Of a stretch of DNA of 64,000 bases, positions 26,867 to 35,462 are shown piece by piece; within the stretch, counting starts at the first letter, position 1; each line of letters begins with the position of its first letter. The notes under the pieces are model-generated. The model was not told the origin of the DNA, did not search any database, and saw only the letters and a program-made list of their open reading frames with translations. The DNA comes from UBA1926 sp002337215 (GTDB taxonomy: Bacteria; Planctomycetota; Phycisphaerae; Phycisphaerales; UBA1924). The stretch lies in assembly GCA_963973795.1 (NCBI GenBank), contig CAXBAF010000009.1, positions 52,993-116,992 on the forward strand. Direction: 5' to 3'. A program made the position numbers and the translations under genes.

Positions 26867-29437
26867 TTACGGGCAGCCACCCGTAAACGCCGCGACGAAC
26901 GCGCCGAGGTCGGCGAGGTCGAACACCCCGAACGGAGCCGCGAGATCCGCGATCGGGTCCTGGGAGGTGAACCCGCTCAGGAACGCGTTGATGTCGCCGA
27001 GATCGAGCACGTCGTACGGCTCGCTCAGGTCGGCGTCATTGCAGCCCTGAGGCTCCTCGCAGGTGACGGTGAACACGCTCACCGCGTCGATCGCGGCTTC
27101 GACGGTGTTGCCGAACCCGCCGTCTTCGGCGATGAACCGGAAGAAGATGCCGTCCACGCCTTCGGAGGCGTCGTAGCTGATCGAATCGGTCTGCCACCCG
27201 CCGGTGTCGGTGGTGTACGACTTCACTTCGTTCCAGGTGATCTGCTGATTGAACGAGACCTCCACGGTGAGCGAATCACCGCTCAACGCATCGCCGCCCC
27301 CCGAAAGGTAGTACGCGTACTCGATCGTGCCGCCCGTAGAGAAGTCGAACGCCGGTGTCCGCAGGAAGACCCGGCCGGCGTCCACATCCTCGTTCGCGGC
27401 CGCCCCGGTGACGTAGCACTGGCCCGAGCCATCGAAGTCCGCGGAGGGGGCGCCGTTCAGCCCGTCGGGCGTCGCGACTTCCCAGTCACCGGCGGACGCC
27501 GTGCTGATGCTGTCGTTCCAGCCAAGGTCAGGGCTTTCAAAGTCTTCGCTGAACGATTCGTTCTGCGAGCCGACCGCGTAGACAAACGGTGACGCGGCAC
27601 CCGCCAGCGGCAGGTTCACCGCGCCGACGACGTCGCCCACAACCTCGATGTAGTACTCGGGCTCGGCTTCGCAGTCCGCCCCCGGGATCGTTCCCCGGAA
27701 GACATCGCTGCCCTGCGAGGTCATCGCGACCCGTGTGAATGCACCACCGTCGAAGCGGTAGAGCAGGTCCGGGCCGTCCGTGATCGAGTCCGCGTTCGCG
27801 AGGATCTCGAAGTCCACGTCGACCGGATCACCGGGGAGCGCCGCCGACGGGAGTTCGCTCACCGCCGCGATGCTCGGCCCGTCGAACGGGAACTGGTCTG
27901 TGGAGAGATCCAGACGGTATCGCTGAATCCGCTCGAGACTATCGACGCTCTCAACGAGCAGGTAGTACGTCCCGGGGGTGCTGATCGATGCGCGGAGCTG
28001 CTCGGCGCCCTCGAACGATGTGCTGTTCTCGAACTCGATGACGGTTGTCCCGTTCGAGGCACGGAGTTCGAGTGTCAGGTCCAGGTTGTCATCGAAGTTG
28101 TTGAGCGAGCCGGCCTGGCAGCTCCCGTTGGCATTCTGCTCGCCGGTGAGGTATGTCCCGGCGTCGGGCTGGATGTCGGCGATGAATTCCATGGGCTGGG
28201 TGATCTCGACGCGGAACCAGTCGACGTCTCCGCCGTCGTCGAGTGTCACATTCGAGACGAAGTCCGCACTCCCGATCGAGAACGTACCGAGATCGGTGGG
28301 CTCAAAGACACTGTCGTTGGGCTCGAGCATGTCCCCGTAGTTCCGCTGGCCTGCCAAGATATCGTCGAGCTGCGGCCCGTTGAAGTTCGTGTTCGCGCTC
28401 GGCTCCATGAGCTTGGTGCCGTTCTGGGGGCAGGAGTGGGCGAAGCCCAGGCCGTGCCCGTGCTCGTGCGACGCGACGTTGCGCAGGCGGCGAGAACTGG
28501 CGCTCGTGTTGTTGAAGAAGCTGTCGAACGCGTCGAAGACCATGTCGCCGTTGTTCGGGAACTGGTTGTAGGCGAGCACGCCGAAGCCGCCGTCGAGGGT
28601 TACCGCGAAGATCCGGACGTCGCCGCGCACGCCGAGCTGCCCCGGGAGCGTGTTCGCTTCGACACCATCGTCATTAGGTTCGTAGACATACGACACACCG
28701 ATCAGGTCGCCCCAATCTTCGAAGACGCTGTCGAGAAGCGCTTGCCAGGTCGCCGGGCTCCCGTAGATGCTGTTAAGCCAGGAGAACAACTGGCTCGTGC
28801 GATTCTGCCCGAAGAGGTTGTCCGCGAGCGAGCCGTCGGGGGCGAAGGAGTAGGTCAGCGTGATGGGCGAACCCTGCCCCGGGATGAACCCGCCGTCGGT
28901 CGCGGTCGTCGTCCAGCGGGACGCGATGTTGAACCGCTCGCCGCCCTCTTGGGGCACATTCCAGAATTGCTCCCGGAACAGAAGCTCGTACGCCGCGATC
29001 AGTTCCGGATCGGTTCCCGGTGCGAAACACTGTGCAAGCGGCGTCTCGCCCCGAGCAGTCCGCTCCTTGGTGTAAAGCAGGCTCTTGAGATGGGTTTCAC
29101 TCATGCGAGCGAACAGCGCCGGGCTCACGACGCCCCGGAGGACCTCGTACCGCTCGTCACCCGCAACGAGCAGATCACCGGCGTCTGACGGTTCCATCCG
29201 TTCGGCGTACATCTCGCTGCCGATCCCGCCGGCCGCGACAATCGCGGCACGGTGCTCAGCGGGCATCATGGGGAGCATCGCCGCGGCGAGGTGACGCCGG
29301 GCCGTTCCGTCCGCTGCCGCGATTCCCGCGGGGGGCGCCACATCAATCGCTGCCGAGGCAATCGCAGCGCTTCCCAGGCAGATGCCCGCGAGGGCCGAGA
29401 TCGCCCGAGTCGTGTGAGTCCGAGTCGTCATAGTCAT
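26867..29437 (-). CDS. Large secreted matrixin-like metalloprotease with GC-type dockerin tail
   Basis: The 856-residue product has a signal peptide (MTMTTRTHTTRAISALAGIC... to about residue 33). A propeptide-like region follows, then a metzincin catalytic domain with the zinc motif HEHGHGLGFAHSC near 318-330, as in M10 matrixins. Next come a PPC-like beta domain (about 390-520; DVDWFRVEI, GTYYLLVESV), another beta domain, a MAM/lectin-like segment (SEDFESPDLGWND; GDWEVATPDG) and two dockerin-like repeats ending FVAAFTGGCP. It should degrade protein outside the cell or on its surface. ATG 29437 was chosen because AGGGG lies about 10 bases upstream; the frame extends 25 codons further without a signal peptide start. 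Confidence 0.87.
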   Translation of the reverse strand: MTMTTRTHTTRAISALAGICLGSAAIASAAIDVAPPAGIAAADGTARRHLAAAMLPMMPAEHRAAIVAAGGIGSEMYAERMEPSDAGDLLVAGDERYEVLRGVVSPALFARMSETHLKSLLYTKERTARGETPLAQCFAPGTDPELIAAYELLFREQFWNVPQEGGERFNIASRWTTTATDGGFIPGQGSPITLTYSFAPDGSLADNLFGQNRTSQLFSWLNSIYGSPATWQALLDSVFEDWGDLIGVSYVYEPNDDGVEANTLPGQLGVRGDVRIFAVTLDGGFGVLAYNQFPNNGDMVFDAFDSFFNNTSASSRRLRNVASHEHGHGLGFAHSCPQNGTKLMEPSANTNFNGPQLDDILAGQRNYGDMLEPNDSVFEPTDLGTFSIGSADFVSNVTLDDGGDVDWFRVEITQPMEFIADIQPDAGTYLTGEQNANGSCQAGSLNNFDDNLDLTLELRASNGTTVIEFENSTSFEGAEQLRASISTPGTYYLLVESVDSLERIQRYRLDLSTDQFPFDGPSIAAVSELPSAALPGDPVDVDFEILANADSITDGPDLLYRFDGGAFTRVAMTSQGSDVFRGTIPGADCEAEPEYYIEVVGDVVGAVNLPLAGAASPFVYAVGSQNESFSEDFESPDLGWNDSISTASAGDWEVATPDGLNGAPSADFDGSGQCYVTGAAANEDVDAGRVFLRTPAFDFSTGGTIEYAYYLSGGGDALSGDSLTVEVSFNQQITWNEVKSYTTDTGGWQTDSISYDASEGVDGIFFRFIAEDGGFGNTVEAAIDAVSVFTVTCEEPQGCNDADLSEPYDVLDLGDINAFLSGFTSQDPIADLAAPFGVFDLADLGAFVAAFTGGCP

Positions 29438-29802
29438 GCTGAAAACCCCTGCATTCGAAGGGACGGCCGAGCCGCCATCCCGAACATCTCCCCCAAACGC
29501 CCACTCCAACAAAGGAGCACGGCGTTACCTGAATTGCATCTTCGAGCCCAAACGAGCCAAGACCACGCGGCGTCCGCCTGCGTCACATCGTCCCGATTGG
29601 GTTCGACAGCGGAACCCCGAGTGGAGTTCCGAAAGACTTACTTCAATTCGTGCCCACACGGGCCGTGGTTCCAGAAAAACCTGCCCGGAGCACAGAGGTC
29701 CGAAAAGTTTCTCGGCGCGCACCAAGACCCGTCATTCGAACTGGCGAGCGCACAGCGGAACGTGGAGGCCTGAACGTCAGCACGCGGTCGAGTAACGTCC
29801 GA
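29438..29802. other. Intergenic region of about 365 bases
   Basis: The stretch separates the start of the matrixin-like gene from the 3' end of rpmE, both on the minus strand. It must hold the promoter and leader of the protease gene, but I could not pick out convincing -35/-10 boxes. No open frame in it looks like a protein, and I see no hairpin-plus-T terminator for rpmE. Confidence 0.5.
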
Positions 29803-30027
29803 TTACTTTTTTTTGCTCTGGAAGTAGTTGCCCGAGAACTTCCGCTGGAACTTCTCAACCCGGCCCGCGGCGTCGACGAACTGGCTCTTGCCCGTGAAGA
29901 ACGGGTGCGAGCCAGACCAGACGTCCACGTGCAGCTCGGGGACCGTTGCCCCGACGGTCATGACGACCTCGCCGTTGTGGAAGACCTTGCAGGAAGGGTA
30001 GAAAGTCGGGTGGGTGTCCTGCTTCAT
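29803..30027 (-). CDS. rpmE: 50S ribosomal protein L31, zinc-free form
   Basis: The 74-residue protein matches L31: HPTFYPSCKVFHNGEVV, TVGATVPELHVDVWSGSHPFFTGK and GRVEKFQRKFS. In zinc-binding L31 the protein has four cysteines; here only one remains (in YPSC), with Lys, Trp and Gly-Ser at the places where the others occur. This marks a C-minus paralogue of the kind used when zinc is scarce, although in many planctomycetes it may be the only L31. I chose ATG 30027, since the frame upstream (to 30177) has no L31 similarity. The last residues are a lysine run (QSKKK). Confidence 0.93.
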   Translation of the reverse strand: MKQDTHPTFYPSCKVFHNGEVVMTVGATVPELHVDVWSGSHPFFTGKSQFVDAAGRVEKFQRKFSGNYFQSKKK

Positions 30028-30191
30028 CGCTGGCTCCGTCGGATTCAATTGTCCGCTTGGGCGGACTTTTCGCGTCGCATGCTCGACCCGCCGACCGACC
30101 GGCCGGACTCGGGCCCGGATACTAGGCCTTGTTCTCGGCGCTGACGAGCCCGAAAATACACAAGACATTGACCTCAATCAGACGGCCGGCT

Positions 30192-31226
30192 TCAGGGTTT
30201 GGTCATTCCCAGGTCTTCACGAACACGATCGAGCGACATCTGCGTGACCGAGAGTGGGGGGAGCGTCAGCTTGCGCGAAAGAGGCGCGTTGTCGTAACCC
30301 TCGACAGCCTCGGCCGCCATCCGGACGCTGTGGAATCCGTATCCGTACTGATCTTGTGCGATCACGCCGTACACGACGCCGTTCTCGATCGCATCGAGTG
30401 TCTCGGGGAGCGCGTCAAACCCGATGACCGCGATGTCCCGGCCGGTGGCCGCCTCAGCCACCGCCGCCACGATCGCCGGGGCGTGGTAGGCGTACAGCCC
30501 GACCACCGCGTCGAGTTCCGGGTCGTCCCGCAATGCTGAGGCGATGCGCAGCGTCGCGGATTCTGTCGTGAGGTCATCGATCACCGTCCCGGCGATGGTG
30601 AATTGGGGCCCCGTGAGCTCGGCATCGATCGCGTCCGCGTTGAGCGCCGAGCGGGATTCTCGTCTGAGCAACGCATCGATGATCCCCTGGCGACGCTCCT
30701 GTCCGTTGGTCTTGTCCAAAGGGCCGGCAGCGATCAGTACGCGGCCCCCGTTCGGCAATGCAGCGCGGATCAGGCCCGCCGCATCCTGGCCGGCGGCGTA
30801 GTTATCCATACCGACAAAGCAGCGGCGGTCCGAAAGATCGCTGTCCGAGTCGACCGTGATGAGGAACGCCCGGTTTGCGACGTCGCGGAGCTTGCCGGTC
30901 TGCCGTTCGGCGTCGACAGGGCTGATCACCATCGCCTGCGCGGTCGCGATCGCCGAGTCGATTTGTGAGTTCTGACCTTCCAGCGAGCCGTCTGGTGAAA
31001 CGATCGCGAGCTCAACGCCGTACTGCGCGGCCGCGTCGCGTGCGCCGTCGGAAACCCGCTGCCAGAACGGGGTCGTGTCGGCAGTGATAAACACGACGCG
31101 CGCCCGGTTCTCGCCGTACCGCTGGGTCGCATAGAAGGAGAACGCGACCACTGCGACGATGAAGAGCGGCCAGAAAATCGCTCGGCCGAAAGCCTTTGTG
31201 CCAGAGTCGCTCTGTGAATTCGACAT
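30192..31226 (-). CDS. Membrane-anchored sugar-type substrate-binding protein (periplasmic binding protein, RbsB-like)
   Basis: The 344-residue protein has an N-terminal membrane segment (AIFWPLFIVAVVAFSFY, about 16-32) without a clear cleavage site or lipobox, so it may stay anchored. The rest has the two-lobe type I binding-protein fold: VVFITADTTPFWQRVSDGAR, AMVISPVDAE, FLITVDSDSDLSDRRCFVGM, a hinge with GQERRQGIIDALL, LDAVVGLYAYHAPAI and IAVIGFDALPETLDAIENGV. Such proteins bind sugars (ribose/galactose type) for ABC import or signalling. No permease or ATPase gene is adjacent. It could alternatively be a sensor-like lobe in a signalling pathway. Confidence 0.85.
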   Translation of the reverse strand: MSNSQSDSGTKAFGRAIFWPLFIVAVVAFSFYATQRYGENRARVVFITADTTPFWQRVSDGARDAAAQYGVELAIVSPDGSLEGQNSQIDSAIATAQAMVISPVDAERQTGKLRDVANRAFLITVDSDSDLSDRRCFVGMDNYAAGQDAAGLIRAALPNGGRVLIAAGPLDKTNGQERRQGIIDALLRRESRSALNADAIDAELTGPQFTIAGTVIDDLTTESATLRIASALRDDPELDAVVGLYAYHAPAIVAAVAEAATGRDIAVIGFDALPETLDAIENGVVYGVIAQDQYGYGFHSVRMAAEAVEGYDNAPLSRKLTLPPLSVTQMSLDRVREDLGMTKP

Positions 31227-31400
31227 GCGTTGACCCCCGTGTTTCGGCGTTCAGAGAATGAGAACGCCTGCAGTCCATCATAGCCGAGGCATTTCTGGGT
31301 TGTCCCAACAGCGGTCGCTCCCGATCGCGGTCCGAAACAGGTTCGGGGCGCCGCAGCCGACCGAGGAGATGGCCGGTAAGCGGGGATCGGAGGAAATGCC

Positions 31401-32381
31401 ATGCTGCGGACTCTGTTGATCGTGCTTCTGTGCCTCTCGGGATCGGCCTCTGCGCAGGGCGAGTTTGCCGCTTGGGAGCAGAAGATGTTGTCCGGCGATT
31501 TCGACGCCGCGGCAACGCAGGCTCGTGGAATCGCGCAACTGCACGGAACCAGTTCGGTCTGGGCATACCGCACCGCCGCGTCTCTGGCGCGGGCGGGGGA
31601 TCTGGACCGCTCGATCGAGTGGTTGGAAACCGCGGCCGAACGCGGGTATTCGGGCGTGCGCACGATCGAGACCGACTCAGACATCGACGCGATCCGTGGA
31701 TTGCCGGCGTTCGCGGGTGTTGTTGAGCGCGTGAAGGCGAACGTCGCCGAGCGGATGGCGGGGTTCACGCAGGCAGCGTCAGAAGCGACGCCGACGGTGA
31801 TTCGGCCGAGGGGGCACGATCCCGCGGTGCCGACGCCGGTGCTGCTCGTCCTCCACGGGACGGGGGGGACGGGAAAGGCGACGGCTCGGCAGTGGCGGTC
31901 GGCCGCCGCGAGGGCGGGGGCCGTGCTGATCGCACCGGATGCGTTGCGGCCTTCCGGTAACGGATTCGCCTGGGTTTTTCGCGATGAATCGGAGTGGTAC
32001 GTCGAGCACCTGATTGCTGAGGCACGGGAGGACTTCGCCGTCGGCCCGGTGATCGTTGCGGGGTTCAGCCAGGGGGCGAACATCGCGATGGCGATGGGGC
32101 GAAGCCACCCTTCACTCTTCGACGGGGTGATCGCGGTGTGCGGACATTGGGAAGACGACGTCGCGGCGATGCCGGAGGGCGACGATCGTCCGGGGTGGTA
32201 CCTCATGATCGGGGAGCGCGACCCCTGGGTGGAGACGAACTCCGTCGCGGAGCGGGCGCTGGATGAGGCCGGGACGAGCGTGGAGTTGCGGGTCGTGCCG
32301 CGGCTGGGGCACGAGGTGCCGCCGACGCGCGAGTTGTACAAAGCCGTGTCGTGGTGCCTGCGATCGAAAACGGAAGACTGA
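31401..32381 (+). CDS. Exported esterase/alpha-beta hydrolase with N-terminal repeat region
   Basis: The 326-residue product has a short signal peptide (MLRTLLIVLLCLSGSASA). Residues about 20-110 look like one or two TPR-type helical pairs (AYRTAASLARAGDLDRSIEWL). The hydrolase domain starts near 140 with VLLVLHGTGGTG and has the nucleophile elbow VAGFSQGANIAMAMG (Ser near 222), an acid in IGERDPWVE and a His in RLGHEVPP. The pattern fits phospholipase/carboxylesterase or PHB-depolymerase-like esterases. A Shine-Dalgarno GGAGG lies about 8 bases upstream of ATG 31401. It is divergent from the binding-protein gene, 174 bases away. Confidence 0.85.
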   Translation: MLRTLLIVLLCLSGSASAQGEFAAWEQKMLSGDFDAAATQARGIAQLHGTSSVWAYRTAASLARAGDLDRSIEWLETAAERGYSGVRTIETDSDIDAIRGLPAFAGVVERVKANVAERMAGFTQAASEATPTVIRPRGHDPAVPTPVLLVLHGTGGTGKATARQWRSAAARAGAVLIAPDALRPSGNGFAWVFRDESEWYVEHLIAEAREDFAVGPVIVAGFSQGANIAMAMGRSHPSLFDGVIAVCGHWEDDVAAMPEGDDRPGWYLMIGERDPWVETNSVAERALDEAGTSVELRVVPRLGHEVPPTRELYKAVSWCLRSKTED

Positions 32382-32402
32382 GCCTGGCCCCCTGGGCTGT
32401 GA

Positions 32403-32786
32403 TCAGCCGCCCGCGGGTTTGGCGTGGTAGCCGAACGATTTGAGGTGATCGACGAGGGCGTCGCGGTGGTCGCCCTGGATCACGATCTCCAATCCGCCGG
32501 GCGAATCGGCGAGACCGCCGCCGGTTCCGAGTTTGGTTTTTAGAGATTTGAGGAACGGGGTGAGGTCGCCGTGCTTGCCGGTGGGGTTGGGTCCTGCGTG
32601 GATGCCGGCGATGATCGTGTTGGGCTTGCCCCGTCGTTTCTCCCGACGGACGCGGGGGTGTTGCGTGGACGGCGGGCAGGGCTCGCCGGCGGCGTCCCTG
32701 GGGCAGACGCAGGCATCACGCGGGTTCGTGCAATACTCGCAGGTGACGGGCTGCTGGAGGGATGTTCCGTCGAAGAGGCCGGGCAT
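32403..32786 (-). CDS. SUI1/eIF1-family translation factor YciH with N-terminal zinc-ribbon-like cysteines
   Basis: The 127-residue protein contains the SUI1 domain in its second half (FLKSLKTKLGTGGGLADSPG, IVIQGDHRDALVDHLKSFGY). Bacterial SUI1 proteins (YciH) bind the 30S subunit and influence initiation fidelity, similar to eIF1. The N-terminal 40 residues hold four cysteines (CEYCTN.. ACVCP), which could form a small zinc ribbon. Start ATG 32786 was chosen because the domain begins MPGLFDG; the frame extends upstream to 32834. It converges on the esterase gene, 21 bases apart. Confidence 0.86.
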   Translation of the reverse strand: MPGLFDGTSLQQPVTCEYCTNPRDACVCPRDAAGEPCPPSTQHPRVRREKRRGKPNTIIAGIHAGPNPTGKHGDLTPFLKSLKTKLGTGGGLADSPGGLEIVIQGDHRDALVDHLKSFGYHAKPAGG

Positions 32787-33026
32787 GGGGGAGGGTAGGG
32801 GAGCTCGCAGGACCGCCCAGCCACTCGGTCCCACGCACCGGCTCGTTCTATTGGCAGCATCCGGTGAAGTCTCCTTTTCGCAGACGAGTCATACGAAGCG
32901 CTGGTGTTTCTTGGTTGCTCGATCCATACGCTGCTGGGCGATATCGCGTTCGCGACGACAGATTCTCCGAATCTGGGACGCGGCCGATGAGCGGCGCGTT
33001 GTCCGGAGCGACTTGAGGAGAATCAG

Positions 33027-33389
33027 ATGGCGTGGGTGTTTCTTGGATTGGCGGCGGTGCTGGAGATCGTGTTCGCGGTGTCGATGAAGCAGTCGGCGGG
33101 GTTCACGCGGTTGTGGCCGACGGTGCTCGTCGTGCTGTCGAGCATCGCTGCGATCACGCTGCTGACGCTCGCGCTCAAGACGCTGCCGGTGAGCGTGGGC
33201 TACCCGGTGTGGGTCGGGGTGGGGATGGTTGGGACTGTTGTGTTCGGTGCGCTGGTGCTGGGCGAGACGATGACGCCGGTGACGGTGGTGAGCATCGCGG
33301 TGATCCTGCTCGGGGTGATCGGGCTGAAGGTGTCGGTGGGGGATGGGGAGCCGGCGGCGGCGGCTGAGGTGCTCGATGGAGCGGGGTGA
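33027..33389 (+). CDS. Small multidrug resistance family protein, Gdx/SugE guanidinium-exporter type
   Basis: The 120-residue protein has four membrane helices. The functional glutamate lies in VLEIVFAV (Glu13) and the Gdx-type YPVWVGVGMVGTVVFGALVLGE stretch matches SugE more closely than EmrE. Family members exchange guanidinium for protons. GAGGAG (33015-33020) sits 6 bases before ATG 33027. I could not find a guanidine riboswitch in the 240 bases upstream. The C-terminus has a short extra tail (DGEPAAAAEVLDGAG), and the 3' end overlaps the leader of the DUF202 gene. Confidence 0.9.
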   Translation: MAWVFLGLAAVLEIVFAVSMKQSAGFTRLWPTVLVVLSSIAAITLLTLALKTLPVSVGYPVWVGVGMVGTVVFGALVLGETMTPVTVVSIAVILLGVIGLKVSVGDGEPAAAAEVLDGAG

Positions 33390-34110
33390 GGAGGGGGGTG
33401 ATGTGAGCCGTGTTGTGAGTGTCGGGGAGCGTCTGGCGCTCTCGCGGACGGGGCTCGCCAACGAGCGGACGCTGCTGGCGTACGTACGCACGTCGCTTGC
33501 GATCGTGGCGATCGGGGGTTCGATCATCAAGTTCTTCTCGGGGGTGTGGATGACCGAGATCGGGATCGTGGTGATCCTGCTGGGCGCTGGCGTCGGAGTC
33601 TTCGGCGCGGAGCGGTACCGGCGGATGCGCCGGGAGATCCGGGCGCGGATGGGGGAATGAGACGCACTGTTGAGCGGCGGTCCTGCGGCTTGTTGCCGGG
33701 GTCTGGCTGAGGATCGAGCTGGCTGCTTTGCGCCGGGTCTCGGGCGGGGCGTCTGATGTTGCGATTTGGGTGAGGGCAGAGATGGCCGCGACGCGGGCCT
33801 GGGCGGCGACTGCGCGCTCGCGGTCGGCGGCGAGGCGTTCGATCAGATGGATCTGGGTTTGGAGGTCGTCGAGGTCTTTGGCGAGTTGGTCCGGGGTGCG
33901 GTTGTGGATCGCGGCGAGTTGGAGGAGGCCGAGATCGCCGGTGAGGAAGTCTTGGAGTAGAGATGGGCAGTGCGCGTCGGGCACTGGGCACTGGTGAGGC
34001 GATGGAGAAGCGCTGGGGGGAGGGGGCGGATTGTGGGTTGTGCCGCCTCGGCCGTTTTCGTGGATGGCGTGGCTGAAGTCGTCGAGGATCTGGTCTGTTG
34101 TGATGCCCAT
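33175..34110 (-). CDS. Hypothetical helical protein; 3' half antisense to DUF202 and SMR genes, real end doubtful
   Basis: The first 150 residues look like a genuine protein: an N-terminal TDQILDDFSHAIHENG, then a helical LLQDFLTGDLGLLQLAAIHN, and a heptad-rich IHLIERLAADRERAVAAQARVAAIS with ETRRKAASSIL. From about residue 150 (below base 33660) the frame runs antisense to the DUF202 and SMR genes, and composition turns to Pro/His/Arg-rich, as antisense frames in GC-rich DNA do. Either the gene really overlaps 240-plus bases with convergent genes, or it lost its stop through a frameshift near 33660. Function unknown. Confidence 0.4.
   Translation of the reverse strand: MGITTDQILDDFSHAIHENGRGGTTHNPPPPPSASPSPHQCPVPDAHCPSLLQDFLTGDLGLLQLAAIHNRTPDQLAKDLDDLQTQIHLIERLAADRERAVAAQARVAAISALTQIATSDAPPETRRKAASSILSQTPATSRRTAAQQCVSFPHPRPDLPAHPPVPLRAEDSDASAQQDHHDPDLGHPHPREELDDRTPDRHDRKRRAYVRQQRPLVGEPRPRERQTLPDTHNTAHITPLLTPLHRAPQPPPPAPHPPPTPSARSPRAGSPRCSPPSPASSSRPAPAHRTQQSQPSPPRPTPGSPRSPAAS
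33388..33398 (+). promoter_or_regulatory. Strong Shine-Dalgarno site deciding a GTG start for the DUF202 gene
   Basis: GAGGAGGGGGG lies 5 bases before GTG 33403. It supports a short DUF202 protein starting at that GTG rather than the in-frame ATG 33376, which sits within the stop region of the SMR gene. Confidence 0.65.
33403..33660 (+). CDS. DUF202 family inner-membrane protein
   Basis: The 85-residue protein shows the DUF202 signature RLALSRTGLANERTLLAYVRT SLAIVAIGGSI near its N-terminus, a membrane helix there and a second one (IGIVVILLGAGVGVFGAERY), ending in an Arg-rich tail. DUF202 members are small membrane proteins with no established function. Its start (GTG 33403) is set by the upstream Shine-Dalgarno site. 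It overlaps nothing functional but lies antisense to the tail of the hypothetical gene at 33175-34110. Confidence 0.85.
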   Translation: MSRVVSVGERLALSRTGLANERTLLAYVRTSLAIVAIGGSIIKFFSGVWMTEIGIVVILLGAGVGVFGAERYRRMRREIRARMGE

Positions 34111-34257
34111 GCCGTCAGTGTGGGGTTCGGCGTGCGGCGTGCAAGGGGTTGGCGAGGGATGTGCGTGGGTTTGCGCACGGGGGTGGGTTTTGGACTGGGA
34201 TGTGCGCGGGGGAGGCTGACCGGATGGGGCGGGCTGGTTGCCGCGGATCGAGAGCGG

Positions 34258-34677
34258 TCAGGTCGCGAAGAGGCTGCCCATGTCCTTGAACGCCTTGAAC
34301 TCGAGGGCGTTGCCGCTGGGATCGGTGAAGAACATCGTCGCCTGCTCGCCCGGCTCGCCTTTGAACCGCACATACGGCTCGATCACGAACGCGACCCCCG
34401 CGGCCTTCACGCGTTCGGCGAGGGCGTTCCATGTGTCCATGTCGAGGACGACGCCGAAGTGGGGGATCGGGACGTCGTGCCCGTCGACGGGGTTGCTGGT
34501 GTCGGGGGCTGGAGCCGCGTTCGCGTCGAGATGGGCGACGATCTGGTGGCCGAACAGGTCGAAGTCGATCCAGGTGTCCGAACTGCGTCCCTCGGGGCAG
34601 CCGAGCGTGCCGGCGTAGAACGCGCGGGCGGCGTGGAGGTCGTGGACGGGGAAGGCGAGGTGGAAGGGGTTGGGCAT
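34258..34677 (-). CDS. VOC-family (glyoxalase/bleomycin-resistance fold) protein
   Basis: The 139-residue protein has the paired beta-alpha-beta3 modules of the vicinal-oxygen-chelate fold. It begins [20 protein letters not shown], and the metal positions fit His7/His in the first module, a central HFGVVLDM and the C-terminal Glu in GNALEFKAF. Members bind metals and catalyse glyoxalase, dioxygenase or resistance reactions; the present sequence gives no closer assignment. It lies just upstream of the REP/transposase region, on the opposite strand. Confidence 0.83.
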   Translation of the reverse strand: MPNPFHLAFPVHDLHAARAFYAGTLGCPEGRSSDTWIDFDLFGHQIVAHLDANAAPAPDTSNPVDGHDVPIPHFGVVLDMDTWNALAERVKAAGVAFVIEPYVRFKGEPGEQATMFFTDPSGNALEFKAFKDMGSLFAT

Positions 34678-34715
34678 GAGGGACGGTAGGGCTTTGTGCC
34701 CAGATGCTCATCTCC

Positions 34716-34742
34716 GTGTGCCACGGCCATTTTGGCCGTGCT
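34716..34742. repeat. REP palindrome A, left inverted pair of the transposase
   Basis: The 27-base element contains ACGGCC, a short spacer, and GGCCGT as imperfect hairpin arms and begins GTGTGCCACGGCC. It is the inverted counterpart of the element at 34775-34802. Confidence 0.85.
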
Positions 34743-34774
34743 TCCTACTTCCGAGCGGCAGCGTCTGGATGCAA

Positions 34775-34802
34775 AGCACGGCCGACACGGCCGTGGCACA
34801 CT
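34775..34802. repeat. REP palindrome B, inverted relative to A
   Basis: AGCACGGCCGACACGGCCGT with trailing GGCACACT. Its reverse complement matches element A apart from the hairpin loop. It ends 8 bases before the ATG of the transposase gene, so A and B form a BIME-like inverted pair directly in front of it. Confidence 0.85.
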
Positions 34803-34809
34803 GCTCGGA

Positions 34810-35355
34810 ATGGGCGGTGAGCATCGGAAGAAGCGGCGGGTCTACGACCATCCGGGTCATGCGCACTTCCTGACGTACTCATGTCAGCAGCGGCTGCCGT
34901 TGCTCCGCTCGGATCGGGTTTGTCGGTGGGTCATCGAGGCGATGGGCGACGCTCGATCACGGCTCGGGTTCGCGATCGGGGCGTATGTGGTCATGCCAGA
35001 GCATGTGCACGTTCTCGTGCGGTGCCCCGAAGGCGTTTCGGTGTCTGGGGTGCTGGGGTCACTGAAGCGGCCTGTTTCGGTTCGGGCGAAGGCGTGGCTC
35101 GTCGAGCATGAGCCGACATGGATCGATCGGCTGACGGTTGTTCAGGGGAACCGCCGGGTGTTCCGGTTCTGGCAGGCCGGGGGTGGGTTTGATCGGAACA
35201 TCTGGGAGCAGAGGACGCTGGTTGAGGTTGTCGAGTACATCCATGCCAACCCGGTGAGACGTGGGCTGGTCGAGAGGCCGACGGAGTGGGAGTGGTCGAG
35301 TGCCCGGTGGTGGGCCGGGATGGGTGGGGTGTTGGAGATGGATCGGGTTGGGTGA
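34810..35355 (+). mobile_element. REP-associated tyrosine transposase (RAYT, Y1 HUH family) gene
   Basis: The 181-residue protein belongs to the Y1 (TnpA-REP) family. The HUH motif is MPEHVHVLVR (His65, His67); the catalytic tyrosine is Tyr143 in VEYIHANPVRRGLV; the RAYT C-terminal WEWSSARWW is also present, and FWQAGGGFDRNIW fits the family. RAYTs cut and join single-stranded REP palindromes and are normally single-copy, non-selfish genes. ATG 34810 was chosen because the conserved start MGGEHRKKRRVYDHPGH follows; the frame runs upstream through the REPs. The gene is bracketed by inverted REP pairs at 34716-34802 and 35368-35489. Confidence 0.92.
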
Positions 35356-35367
35356 GGGATGGGTCTT

Positions 35368-35394
35368 GTGTGCCACGGCCGTGTCGGCCGTGTG
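35368..35394. repeat. REP palindrome C, right inverted pair of the transposase
   Basis: GTGTGCCACGGCCGTGTCGG with CCGTGTG. It lies 12 bases after the transposase stop and is the same orientation as element A, with arms CACGGCC and GGCCGTG. Confidence 0.85.
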
Positions 35395-35462
35395 GGGGGA
35401 CGGTGTTTGTGGGTGTGTCGAGTGGGTCGGGATGGAGAGGATGGAGGAGGGGGAGTGGGGGG

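Noticed and set aside
32787..33026. Guanidine riboswitch upstream of the Gdx-type SMR gene
   Set aside because: I could not match the conserved loops of guanidine-I, -II or -III; absence of a match by eye is not proof.
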